From the NCBI RefSeq assembly GCF_029852145.1, contig NC_079976.1:11258104-11322103 (forward strand): a stretch of DNA of 64,000 nucleotides, given 5' to 3'. A program made the translations under genes and the position numbers. Source of the DNA: Microplitis mediator (taxonomy: Eukaryota; Arthropoda; Insecta; Hymenoptera; Braconidae). The notes under the pieces were generated by a model. It was not told where the DNA came from and ran no database searches. It saw nothing but the letters and a program-made list of their open reading frames with translations. Positions within the stretch are counted from its first letter, which is position 1. Each line of letters starts with the position of its first letter. This document shows positions 10,172 to 20,936 of the stretch, piece after piece.

Positions 10172-10755
10172 TAGAACCTCTAGCTTCGGTGTAAGCCAAC
10201 GTGTCAAAGCAGTGATATCTTGAAGCTGTGAGTAATTAAGCTTGATCGGTAGGGCTCGTTCAGAGATATTCCAAAAATCAAATTTTTTCAAAGATATTTT
10301 TTTTTTGATGACTTTTAATGTGCTCGATGGATTGATTTCAAAATCGACTGGGCTCTGAAGCTTTATAAGCCGCGTCGAATGCCACCTCAACCATCAAAAT
10401 CAGTTCATTCGTTCAAGAGAAACCATGGTTGAAAGAATGAAAAAAAAAAAATTTTTTTTATTTTTTTGAAATATCTCAAAAACGACTAAATGAATTGAAT
10501 TCAAAATTTGATCAGCTTTAGAACTTGATAAAACGCGTCGATTGCCACCTTAGCCGTCTCAATCGGTCAATTCGTTTGAGAGATATCATTGGAGAAAAAA
10601 TGGTGAAAAACGTTTTTTTTTCGAAAAGAACAGCATACAAAAGTATTTTCGAGCTCGAAAATGTATTCACAATAATGTTATCAAGGTTCTGGAGCTCGAA
10701 AACAGCGGGAAGTTTTAGGGCTGGCCCGCAGGGTCAACCGATAGACAGATTTTTA
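10172..10755 (-). repeat. RPT-A copy 3
   Basis: Reverse-orientation copy containing ATGCCACCTCAACCATCAAA, CGATTGCCACCTTAGCCGTC, the mirrored GAGCTCGAAAA blocks, AACAGCGGGAAGTTTTAGGG and CCCGCAGGGTCAACCGATAG at its end. A 5' variant segment (TATTCCAAAAATCAAATTTT) is shared with copies near 33350 and 57310. It abuts another RPT-A end directly. Confidence 0.75.
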
Positions 10756-10975
10756 ACTTCCCGCTAAGAAAATTGAAAATTTTCAAAAATTCGGGAGGTT
10801 TCGGTTTTGGTCCGATTTGCAAAAACCGAATTTCTATCAGATTTTAACGTTTAGAGGTCCTAGGAAGCTATTCTGACTAATTTCAAGATGATGTCCGAGT
10901 GTATGTATTTATGTATGTATGTATGTATGTATGTATGTATGTATGTATGTATGTATGTACGTTCGTATCATTGAT
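10756..10975 (-). repeat. RPT-A terminal fragment with (GTAT)n tract
   Basis: Starts TTTTAACTTCCCGCTAAG immediately after copy 3, includes GAGGTCCTAGGAAGCTATTC, and ends in a GTAT microsatellite (about 10904-10960). The rest of the element is replaced by the AT tandem array. Confidence 0.7.
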
Positions 10976-11515
10976 TCAAGTATTTTAGATACTTAAATAG
11001 TACCGAGTAAATAATTTCTTAATTCTAGTAAAAATACTTGTGAAATCTATTAATACTAAAAACTTAGGTTTAATAAAAAAATACTAATGTTAAATAATAG
11101 AAAACTAAAATTTAATATTTAAAATACTTGAAATAAATGATGAAAAAAATTGAATTTAGTAATTAAGATACTCCAATTAAAAATAAAAAGTCACATCTAG
11201 TAGTTAAAATACTCAAGTTCAATAATTAAAAATTAAAGATTAGTATTTAAAATACTCGTGATCAATATTGAAATATTTTAATTTAGCGTTTAAAATACTT
11301 TAATTTAATAATTATAAGTTTTTATTTACTACTTAAAACACTCAAGTATAATAATTGAAAATTTTCATTCAGTATTTGAACGACTTAAGTTCAGTAATTA
11401 AAAATTTATATTTAGTAATTAAAATACTTAAATTTAATAATTAAATCTTCTTATTTAGTATATGAAATGATCAATTCAATAATTAATTATTTATAATTAG
11501 TATTTAAATTTAATC
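10976..11515. repeat. Degenerate AT-rich tandem array, unit about 45 bp
   Basis: Roughly a dozen diverged repeats of a unit resembling AGTATTTAAAATACTCAAGT plus TCAATAATTAAAAATTTATA. The marker words AATACT and TAATTA alternate throughout. No open frame. Unit period was estimated by eye. Confidence 0.65.
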
Positions 11516-11939
11516 CGTATGGATGCTTCTTCGGATTCCTCTGCGCTGTTGTAGTTATGACTGAAAAGCATTCCAAAAATCTACTCACTAGTATTTACCT
11601 CAAGAGTACTTGTACTCTTCTACTAGGATATTATCCTGTTGGGAGTAGTTGACAGAGTGACTTTTTCACTCCTTCAAACGGAACTTATTACTTCTATTCT
11701 AACTGTCCAACTAGGAAAATGTTGCAGCGCTCTTCTGCGCCTAGCGGTGACTCCTGGTACTAATTTTTTCTTTCGCACTCTGCGTTTGCACACTTTGTTA
11801 TTTTCACTCGCCTTATTTTTTCTCTATCTCTTTATTCATTTAAATTTATTTATTTTTTTTTTACACGCATTATATTTTTTTGCGTTTACTTTTTTTCTTT
11901 TAATAATTTTTTTTTTTTATATATGAAAATATCGTGACT
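11516..11939. other. Unassigned sequence, T-rich at its end
   Basis: A less AT-rich patch (11520-11770) includes GAGTACTTGTACTC, a short palindrome, and then gives way to a pyrimidine run. A 95-codon hydrophobic frame (11639-11926) is mostly F/L/Y encoded by T runs and is unlikely to be a gene. Confidence 0.4.
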
Positions 11940-12557
11940 CGTCACACCATGATAAAAAATTCCTTAAGTTGAGAAAAAAATATTCTCGAACTGGAAAAAA
12001 AATCACTTGGGCTGAGAAATTTTATTACTTAGTTTAAAACTTTTTTTTTGTTTTAGTTCGAGAACTTTTTTTGTTGACTTAATACAAAAAATGTCTTTAG
12101 CCAAGAATAAAGATTCTTGACTTGAGAACAAAATATTCTCAAACTGAAAAAAAAAATCACTTAAGATGAGAAATTTTTTACTAAGTTTAAAATTTTTTTT
12201 GTTTTAGTTCAAGAACTTTTTTATTTGACTCAATACGAAAAATGTCTTTAGCTAAGAATAAAGTTTCTTGACTTGAGAAAATATATTCTCGAACTTGGGA
12301 AAAAATTGCTTGGTCAAAGAAAGATTTTTCTTGGCTTACGTAATTGCTTTCTTGAATATAGAAATATGTCAACTTAATTCAAGAAATAATTGCTTGTTAC
12401 AAGTAACTCATGTATCTAGTAATATATTACTAGATCGAAGCAATAGTTGCTAAAAATAAGAAATATTATACTTCAATTTAGGAAAAATTTCTTGTTTTAA
12501 GTATTCACAGAAATAAGTAAAAAAAATACTTGAAAAAAATTTTTTTTTCTCTCAGTG
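11940..12557. repeat. AT-rich element with an internal tandem duplication of about 165 bp
   Basis: A block with GAGAAAAAAATATTCTCGAA and TTTAGCCAAGAATAAAGATT (11965-12120) is repeated with few changes at 12123-12290. The right end is CAGTGTAT (12553-12560), matching CACTG-type MITE ends. The same vocabulary (ATATTCTCG, TTGACTTGAG) recurs near 55260-55440. Noncoding. Confidence 0.5.
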
Positions 12558-13667
12558 TATATAAAATAAAACAGGCTTATAACAGAGAGTCGAGGATTAA
12601 ACAAAACGCACGGTAGTGGAAAGACCAAAATTTCAAGAAAAATTTCTTCTACGTCCTCTAGATCAGGCTTATAACGGGTAGTCACCTATATAGGAATCAT
12701 TTTCATAAAATTATAATAATGATTCCCTTACATTCCGAGAACAGTTCCAATGCTAATTTTCCATCATTATTACAATATTTCCTATAAATTATAGAGATGG
12801 TTTCTATACATCTAGTGTAGGGTGTCCGTTATTTCCCGAATTAATTTTTTTTTCTTCGCCATGATATAAATCGTTTATTTGTGATCCAAAATTAATGAAA
12901 AAAAAAAAATAAAAAAGTTTATTCTAATGCCGTTTAAACCTGCCTAAGTAATGATACTTTCCCACTTTAGTACAATTAGAAAAATTTTATTCCTTGCTTA
13001 AAAAGAAGTGTACAGCAATGACTAATACTTATTTTATGAGGAAATTTACTGCTCTTCAAAAAAGGTCTATTATGTTTTTTTCGTGAATCCAACCGTTTAA
13101 GAGATATCGAAGCTCAAAGTTCATAGATTTAAAAAACAATGTTTTTCGATTCAAATTCTATAACTATTCAGCAAACCAGCAATGTATATTTTTATTTTAT
13201 ACACGAAAATATATAATTATATAAAACGGCAAAAATTTATGTATGTTTGAATATAATGTTCATATAACTCGAAAGTATATTTTTTCTTATAACATTAACT
13301 AAAAAAGAAAATATATATTTTATTATAGGGCATTGAATATTTTCAAAATATAATTTGCCGGTTATAAATTCCAATATAACGAAATATAATCGAGACATAT
13401 ATTTTAAAGTATAGTAACTGTTATAAAAAAAAAATAATTTTCATTATTCTTTTCCAACATATCACATTATATATTGGATAATATTCTTAAAAATATATAA
13501 TATAAATATTTTTTTAATCGGCAAAATGAACATTCAATTTATCAGTTTAACTCAGGAAAGAAAATAAAGGTACAGATTAATGAAGAAAGAACAGATATCT
13601 GAGTACATATTAAGTGGATCTGACCATAGATGATTATATGTAAGTGTGCGTCATGTTCAATCAGGAG

Positions 13668-15222
13668 ATGACAACCTGGCTCCACGACGTTAGCACGTGA
13701 AAGTACGAATATTGAACCCGCTAACAGCTGGAATCATTGGTCATATTTGGTCAGTAACTTTCATAATTTGGTCACGAGTTTGTTGCTCACAATTTTGAGT
13801 TCAAAATTCCAAGGTCACATAAAAAATTTTAGCACGAGAAATTCAACGTTCAAACTCCAGGAACATACTGTTAGAATGGAAATTAGGTGATATTAAATGG
13901 TCAATGCGATTTATAATTTGGTCAGAAGTCTGTGCGCTAGAAAATGCAATTTTCAGTGGTTAGGCTTAAAAAAAAAATACATAGCACCCCAACGTCATTG
14001 GAAATCATCGATTAGCCGTTATTCTGATGGTACTGGAGGAGTAAAAAAATGGTCAAATATTATCATTAATTGGTCAGGAACAGAAAATTCAAAAAGAGAA
14101 ATTTAAAATTCCAAGGTCACCTAAAATATATTGGTGCCCCAAAATAAACGTACAGACTCACATCAAAGTTCAATTTAATGAGAATCAAAAGTATATAAAC
14201 GGTCACTATGAATTTTAATTTGGTCAATGCCTTACAAAGTGCTAGTCATTTTTTAGGTCTTAAGTATATGAACCCGCTCTCAACGTTCAACAAGTTTGTT
14301 TCTAATATACAGTCCTATATTATGAAATTAAGCAATACATTTACTTCCTAATGTTTGTAACGTTATATAATAATACATAATTCAACATAAAAAATCGGAG
14401 ATGTTGATAATAATTCTGATTTGAATAAATGAAGAAAAATCAATTAGCAACAAGAATTTAAATACAAACGAATACGAGAAAGGACTGCGTGGAAATTGGT
14501 TTGACCTCGAACGGCTCTATTATCATAGGGGAATACATACAGTCAGAAAATATTTCATATTAGTATGTGATCTGTGATTTCAGATAATGTTACGTGCTAA
14601 TGTGCTCCATGCTATGTAACTGATTATGGGAAAATGACATCTGAGAAATGGTCACCCTTCAAACAAACCTAATTCTATCGTAAAGTGCATTATAACTAAA
14701 AATACTGCATTCTTTAGATTAAAATAATTTTAAAGGCACACTCACTAGATTGATCTTCGCGAATGATGCTACTGATAATTGGTCAGTGCAGTGTAGTAAC
14801 TGGTCAACCCCTACACGACTCTATGAAGACAGTGAAGTAGGTTAAAGCTAAAATTACTGCGTTATTGAGTGTAAAATGTTTTAAGTGTACAATGAGGTTG
14901 GGGTGCTATGTATTTTTTTTTTAAGCCTAACCACTGAAAATTGCATTTTCTAGCGCACAGACTTCTGACCAAATTATAAATCGCATTGACCATTTAATAT
15001 CACCTAATTTCCATTCTAACAGTATGTTCCTGGAGTTTGAACGTTGAATTTCCCGTGATAAAATTTTTTATATGACCTTGGAATTTTAAACTCAAAATTG
15101 TGAACAGCAAAACCGTGACCAAATTATGAAAGTTACTGACCAAATATGACCAATTATTCCAGCTGTCAGCGGGTTCAATATTCGTACTTTCACGTGCTAA
15201 CGTCGTGGAGCCTGTCAACTTA
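13668..15222. mobile_element. Inverted-repeat element with repeated TTGGTCA motifs, nested in F1
   Basis: Arms 13668-13999 and 14893-15222 are inverted copies, very similar, running from CTCCACGACGTTAGCACGTG to ACATAGCACCCCAACG. TGGTCA occurs at least sixteen times on either strand, often as ATTTGGTCA and often 20-40 bp apart. A 69-codon frame at 13897-14106 and a 72-codon frame on the other arm are by-products of the repeat. No transposase. Confidence 0.65.
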
Positions 15223-15529
15223 CGACTCTGACTATAAAAAACTGAATTAAACTTTTTTAGGTTTAAAACATTATATAGGCTTGAAATAAACCTTTTAGAC
15301 TTAAAATTTTATAAGTCGATAATATACATGTATATTAGCTTATATATTAACATTATAAAATTACTTATGTGTTAATAATATAATTTTCAATATATGGAGT
15401 TTATATAGCTCGAATGTATGCTAACATATAATATTTATTATGGAATATGCAACATATAATAATTATATATCATGTTTGTATATTTTGAAAATATATAATT
15501 ATATAATTAAAACGGCAAAAAAATAGTTA

Positions 15530-15573
<44 letters not shown>

Positions 15574-15962
15574 ACTTCTTATATAAATAATTATATTATA
15601 ATATAAACTGTGTTATATTATTCAGTATAATTTTAGGATATAAATTTTTTTCATGCGGGAACAGATATATACTTAGGATTTTAACGGTTTTGTTTGGGAA
15701 CTTTACCGCTCTACAAAAGAGGTCTCTTAGATTTTAACAAATAAACTCAGTCGTTTAAGATTCATTTATAAATGCTTAGAAGCTCGAAATAAAAGGAATT
15801 TTTGATGTCATCAGAGTGAAATTTTAAGTTGGTTTGTGAAAGTTTTCTTTTAACTTAGAGCTTAAATATCTCTTAAACGGTTGAGTTTATTTAATAAATC
15901 TAAGTAGCCGTTTTATAGAGCGGTAAATTTCCTACAAGAAAGTTCATAGCGCTTTACTTAAT

Positions 15963-16105
15963 GTATATACTCTTTAAACACGAATGAGAGAAATAAATGA
16001 ATATTCACTAATTTTGAGTGCCAACCGAACCACTTTTTGAAATTAGTGGTTCGATTGGCGCTCCGAATTAGTGAATATTCACTTATTTTCACTAACTCAT
16101 GTTAA
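15963..16105. mobile_element. Hairpin MITE (family B)
   Basis: Arms TATACTCTTTAAACACGAAT... and, inverted, CATACTCTCTTAACATGAGT... meet around ACCGAACCACT/AGTGGTTCGAT. Both arms contain the palindromic word AGTGAATATTCACTAATT. A related hairpin lies at 20188-20358. Confidence 0.65.
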
Positions 16106-17216
16106 GAGAGTATGTTAGAGAGTAATAAAATTTCAAACAAAAACGCAAATTTTTTTAAACAAATCATACTTTGACCTTCAATATCTCTCAAATGGTTGGA
16201 TTTACGACAAAAACATAAGAGACCTTTTTTAAAAAGCGGTAAATTTTCTACAAAAATATGTATTTGTCATTGCTGTACACTTATTTTTAAGCGAAGAATA
16301 AAATTTTTCTAATTGTATTAAAATGGGAAAGTATCTTTACTTAGGCAGGGTTAAACGGCATTAGAATAAACTTTTTTATTTTTTTTTTTTCATTATTTTT
16401 GGACCACAAAAAAAGTTTTATATCATGGCCAAGTAAAAAATTGTGATTTGTGAAATAACGGACACCCTAATCTAGTGGGATGACAACTTGTTAAAAAATG
16501 ATAAAATTCTCTTTTAAATATATGTAGAACACAAAAACTATTCTAACATTATTTTAAAGTCACCAAATATGGTATAAATGAAAGGCCGTGGGACGATAAA
16601 TATACCGAATCGGCTCCAGATAGGGATCGGGCTCATTTTTTCAGGGAATGTTTGTACCCATGAGATACTTTGATGCTGCGAGTTTCAGGTCTTTATCTAT
16701 AACCACTTCGGAGTAAATCGAAAAATACTGAAAATTAGAAAAAATTGATGTTCTCAGAGCGTACTTATTTGATTGATCTGAAAATTGGATATGTTTTGGG
16801 GGTTGATGGTAGCTATCTGGAAAAAAAATAAGAGCTATTTCGGCTCACAAAAACCTAAAAAAAAACGAGTTTATATTTTTAATTTCAATTTTTAAGCATC
16901 TTACCATTACGACACAGTTATGAAAATATTTTTTTTGAATTCCTCATCCAATTTCCTATGAATCTATGGCCTTTCGAAATTTTTAAAAATGGTACTACAT
17001 ATTGAAAAAAAATAAAAACCATTTTTTCCTCAAAAATCGGGTTTTTCTAATAATTTTACTCTTGAACTGATAAAATACAAAACTTACTCGTTTACTAAGG
17101 TAGAGAAAACCATAAAAGAGATAAAATATCCTTCCATTATTAAAAAAATTTTTTTTATTTATTAATTTCAACGCTGATATTTCATCCATAAACAATTAAA
17201 ACTGCAATTAAATATA

Positions 17217-17948
17217 TTAATCTACTACACGTTGTAATCCAGTAAATATAAAAAGTTGCTCATTAGTTATTCGAAAATCATCCATTTTATCGAGAAGTGT
17301 CGAATCACATTCTACAGCCAAACTTTCCATCATTTTAGACAATTCTGAAGATCTTAAGTTACTCCAATTAGAATAAACTTTCAAGTGGTTCAAATTCTCC
17401 GTATAAAAGCGTTTTTTTATGAGATGATCGCTGCAGCATCGATTCCCATCCGGAATAAAAATTCTTTTCTTTATAAAGCATTGCATACGGGCATCTTGAG
17501 GAACAACGACTAGATTTTGATTTGAGACAGAACATACACAACAATATCTATGAGTCGCAACAGTTCTCTTCATTTGAACTTCTATACATTCTTCTATTTC
17601 ATCATCACAGGCAACATCTAAATGAATAGATGGATCATCAGTACTTGATTGAGATAAAGTCATCGTTGATAAACTCGATTCTGTTCTTTCTAAAAGATCA
17701 CTCCTATCTGAAGGTAGTTCATCTTCCAACGATAATTCCTGATTCTCATCTTCAAGTTTGGTTTTTTTATATTTTTCTACGCGACAATTCGAACAAAGAA
17801 TATCACCAACTACAATCGGATACTCAAAAACAGTTGAAAACTCTTCAGCTTCTTCGTCAGATTTTATATGTCTTGGAGTACCCGGCATTTTTTTCAGGTA
17901 CTTCGAACAAATACAACACTTTGGATTATTAGCTTCAGGGGTCGACAT
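17217..17948 (-). CDS. 243-aa double zinc-finger protein, N-terminal half of a transposase
   Basis: Intact minus-strand ORF between long TIRs. Residues about 11-57 hold a first Cys cluster (CCICSKYL ... ILCSNC). Residues about 60-125 are acidic and serine-rich (DELPSDRSDLLERTESS). Residues about 130-180 hold a second cluster: HRYCCVCS, VVVPQDARMQCFIKKRIFIP and GNRCCSDHL (C-x2-C ... C-x3-H). The tail LRSSELSKMMESL ... NEQLFIFTGL resembles the segment just before the catalytic core in some insect DDE_Tnp_4 proteins, but the ORF stops there with no DDE domain. I infer a DNA-binding-only product; the family assignment is from memory of similar proteins. The ATG at 17948 is the first in frame, and the start is plausible with 338 bp of leader before the right arm. 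Confidence 0.6.
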   Translation of the reverse strand: MSTPEANNPKCCICSKYLKKMPGTPRHIKSDEEAEEFSTVFEYPIVVGDILCSNCRVEKYKKTKLEDENQELSLEDELPSDRSDLLERTESSLSTMTLSQSSTDDPSIHLDVACDDEIEECIEVQMKRTVATHRYCCVCSVSNQNLVVVPQDARMQCFIKKRIFIPDGNRCCSDHLIKKRFYTENLNHLKVYSNWSNLRSSELSKMMESLAVECDSTLLDKMDDFRITNEQLFIFTGLQRVVD

Positions 17949-18286
17949 ATTTTCACTTAAATAGTTATTTAAACAATTGAAAATAATTACTAAATATAGA
18001 TAATAGTACCGCCAATTCTTTGGAATGTCAACACTCAGTAATTTTTAGGTTATCTACAGATCTAGTGACTTTTCACAAAAAAAAAACAGTGTTACCAATT
18101 TCGAATTACAGCGCCATCTTGTGGTTGTTAAATTCATTGAATATTTGGCGGGAACGTTTAAGTTCTCTGAAACAACGTTGATTTACATAAACAATAGTAA
18201 TGAATACTGATTTACTCATTACAGTTACTGATAGAGTTTTTAATAATAGTTAAGTACATTGAATGAAATTATTTTAATAATGTAAG
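17949..18286 (-). promoter_or_regulatory. Leader/promoter region of the zinc-finger ORF
   Basis: Non-TIR sequence between the right arm and the ATG on the minus strand. It contains patches such as ACAACCACAAGATGGCGCTG (reverse complement of 18107-18126) and must hold any promoter not located in the TIR. No TATA box or initiator could be assigned. Confidence 0.25.
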
Positions 18287-18837
18287 GATATTTTATTTCT
18301 TTTATGGTTTTCTCTACCTTAGTAAACGAGTAAGTTTTGTATTTTATCAGTTCAAGAGTAAAATTATTAGAAAAACCCGATTTTTGAGCAAAAAATGGTT
18401 TTTATTTTTTTTCAATATGTAGTACCATTTTTAAAAATTTCAAAAGGTCATAGATTCATAGGAAATTGGATGAGGAATTCAAAAAAAATATTTTCGTAAC
18501 TGTGTCGTAATGGTAAGATGCTTAAAATTTGAAATTAAAAATATAAACTCGTTTTTTTTTTAGGTTTTTGTGAGCCGAAATAGCTCTTATTTTTTTTCCA
18601 GATAGCTACCATCAACCCCCTAAACATATCCAATTTTCAGGTCAATCGAATAAGTACGCTCTGAGAACGTCAATTTTTTCTAATTTTCAGTATTTTTCGA
18701 TTTACTCCGAAGTGGTTATAGATAAAGACCTGAAACTCGCAGCATCGAAGTATCTCATGGGTACAAACATTCCCTGAAAAAATGAGCCTGATCCCTATCT
18801 GGGGCCGATTCGGTATACTTATCGTCCCACGGCCTTT

Positions 18838-19068
18838 TGAGCTTATAAACCACGTATAAAATGACTTCGCTTAATCAAATCTAAAAAGTGCATCACACAT
18901 TACACTCAGAATCACTTAGGCTATGTCCTCATTTCAATAATTTATCCTCAATCATCTCATTAAACAATCTCATTCTTCACAGCGCATGCGCGACAATTAA
19001 TAGCCTCATCCTCATCCTTCGAAGAGACAAATGTACACATTAAAACATTTAACTACTCTCTGTCTTAT

Positions 19069-19110
<42 letters not shown>

Positions 19111-20187
19111 AGATAAGACAATGATGATACTCTGACATTAAAAGAGAAAAACAGAGAAGACCTTATCGATTTCTTGCCAGTTTGTTGTAATTATGCGCTC
19201 GCAATTATTTTCTTCCTCGATTCTCTTTTATACTATAATGCGACAACTCTCCTACTCCTGCTTAAGCTTTTCATCCTATATTTTCATCATCATCAATTTA
19301 CCCTTTCCTATTTTTAAAACTTTCTTACTTGTCTCACTTCATTCCATCAGAATTCTCAATTTGCATTCTTATTCTTATTCATTTCTTATTCTTATTCAAT
19401 AAGCTGTTTATCTCTCAAGTTTGTGCGATCAAAAAACTAGTCACCAAAATATAGCTTGAGATGATAATAATAATTGCGAAAAATTAAAAATAAGTTGAAT
19501 AAAGCTAAACAGAAAATACGTTTCACTAACAAATAATAGATTCAGTAGCGATTCTTTTCTAGTGATTTTGTTTCTTCTTCTTCTTTTGCTTTTCCTTCAT
19601 CAGCTTTTACGTTACTCCCTTATAGCTCATGGGGATTCTCTCAACACCTATTCTACACTTTTCGAATTATGCTAAGAGATGAATGGTAAATTTCGAGGTG
19701 TAGAGCTACACTATGAAATAGTTTTGTGTGTATGCTTACACAGGATGCTCATTAGGCATTGCCCCAGGTCTTCTGCAACCTTACCACCCCCTATCTTTTC
19801 TTCTAGTATTTTTTTTTGTCTTTCCGTCTTCTGCCTTTACCTCAACTTCTATTTCTACTATTTTTTTTTTTATTCCATGTCATTCGCTCACTTCATTCTC
19901 GACATTTTCACCCCGATAATATTTTTTTTTTTTTTATAACTATAGTCCCCGGTTCTCATGTAGGAAAAAATCGTTTTGATATCGTAGATGTGTTTTGTTA
20001 TGTATGAAATACAATTCAACTCGGGAACATGTGTTATAATTTTTTTATACATAGTGACACATTGTTTTTAAGCTACAGATTTATGTGAGGATTTTTTTGA
20101 TAATTGATGTAAATCAGATCAATGAAGCTTAAGTAGGGCAATGAAATTAGTTTATTTTAAATTATCAGATTATAAATCTTAAACTGA
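18838..20187. other. Unassigned, pyrimidine-biased region with a (TA)n tract
   Basis: A (TA)n run (about 19073-19107) sits between CTTATCTTA and TAAGATAAG. From 19190 to 19960 the plus strand is strongly T/C-rich, so plus-strand frames at 19193-19402 and 19679-19939 are serine/phenylalanine-rich and probably meaningless. No repeat family was recognised. Confidence 0.4.
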
Positions 20188-20358
20188 AAATCTCTCTCTT
20201 AAAATGAATTAGTGAAAAGTAATGCAAGTCAGTGAATATACGCTACGAATCAGTCCCAAATGCATCATAGATTGAATTAGTGATATATGTACTTGGCACT
20301 ATTTGTACAATGAATATTCACTAATTCAAGTACTTTTCACTGATCCATTTTAAGAGAT
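20188..20358. mobile_element. Hairpin MITE (family B)
   Basis: Arms TCTCTCTTAAAATGAATTAG and (reverse complement of the right end) ATCTCTTAAAATGGATCAGT are inverted; both continue with TGAAAAGTA. The right half contains GAATATTCACTAATT, as in the copy at 15963. About 170 bp, noncoding. Confidence 0.6.
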
Positions 20359-20678
20359 CGCATATTTAAGTATGGCGATGACAATAACACTCTGTTAATC
20401 TGAATCAGTGAATATTTACCGATGTAAATAGTCCAAAGTATATCATTGCAAATCAGTAAAATGTTATTGATTCAATCGGTAGAAGTCGCTTCACTATTTT
20501 AATCAGTCAAATTGTTAGTGAATAAATGATTAATCGTAACAGGTGTAATTAGTCATAACTACTGATTCAGTTTTCCATGCAGAGAAATCAATATGTATTG
20601 ATTAATTCGCATTAAAAAATACAAAGATTCATATCATTATGATCATATATTCAGCTGCTGACTAAAATGGAATCAATA
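20359..20678. other. AT-rich spacer with AATCAGTGAATATT-like words
   Basis: CTGAATCAGTGAATATTTAC near 20399 and repeated AATCAGT words suggest decayed family-B sequence. No gene. Confidence 0.35.
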
Positions 20679-20844
20679 CACTGATAGAAGGATTTCTTAG
20701 CATTTAAAAATATTTCTTAGTTTTAAAGAAATCATTTCTTAAATAGGAAAAACTATTTGCTAACTACGAAAAAATGATGTTTAAGAAATGATTTCTTTAA
20801 TACTAAGAAATATTTTTAAATACTAAGAAATCCTTCTATAAGTG
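20679..20844. mobile_element. Short MITE with 65-bp arms (CACTGATAGAAGG type)
   Basis: Left CACTGATAGAAGGATTTCTT and right (reverse complement) CACTTATAGAAGGATTTCTT continue as almost identical arms through ATTTCTTAGT and TTAAAGAAATCATTTCTTAA. TA flanks both ends, consistent with a TA target duplication. 166 bp, essentially one hairpin. Confidence 0.8.
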
Positions 20845-20936
20845 TATATGTACAAGTTTTTCGATCAAAAACGTTCTCCATTCTGTAATCAAGTGGTATT
20901 TTTTCAGGCTCTACGTATTCACTGCATTCTTTTAAT

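Larger units (their letters stand above)
12818..16469. mobile_element. hAT-like fold-back element F1, with 8-bp target duplication
   Basis: Ends TAGGGTGTCCGTTATTTC and (reverse complement of the right end) TAGGGTGTCCGTTATTTC are inverted; the arms extend about 330 bp (12818-13150 and 16135-16469). ATCTAGTG flanks both sides exactly (12810-12817 and 16470-16477). An 8-bp duplication and TAGGG ends are hallmarks of the hAT superfamily. No transposase is present. The interior holds AT-rich sequence, a second inverted repeat (13668-15222), a small internal fold-back (15690-15940) and a MITE (15963-16105). Confidence 0.75.
16581..18837 (-). mobile_element. DNA transposon with 552-bp terminal inverted repeats carrying a truncated transposase-like gene
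   Basis: Left arm (16581-17132) and right arm (18287-18837) are near-identical inverted copies starting AAAGGCCGTGGGACGATAA. TG precedes the left end and follows the right end, consistent with a 2-bp target duplication. Between them lies one minus-strand ORF (17217-17948). The 1.15-kb interior is too short for a complete transposase, so this is probably an internal-deletion derivative of a DDE_Tnp_4-type (ISL2EU/Harbinger-like) element. Confidence 0.75.

Noticed and set aside
10976..11515. CRISPR-like array
   Set aside because: Units are degenerate, contiguous and without unique spacers, and the DNA is eukaryotic.
19193..20007. Hydrophobic 62-86-codon frames that could pass as membrane proteins
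   Set aside because: The strand is pyrimidine-rich, so Phe/Ser/Leu frames arise by composition; no motif, start context or repeat support.
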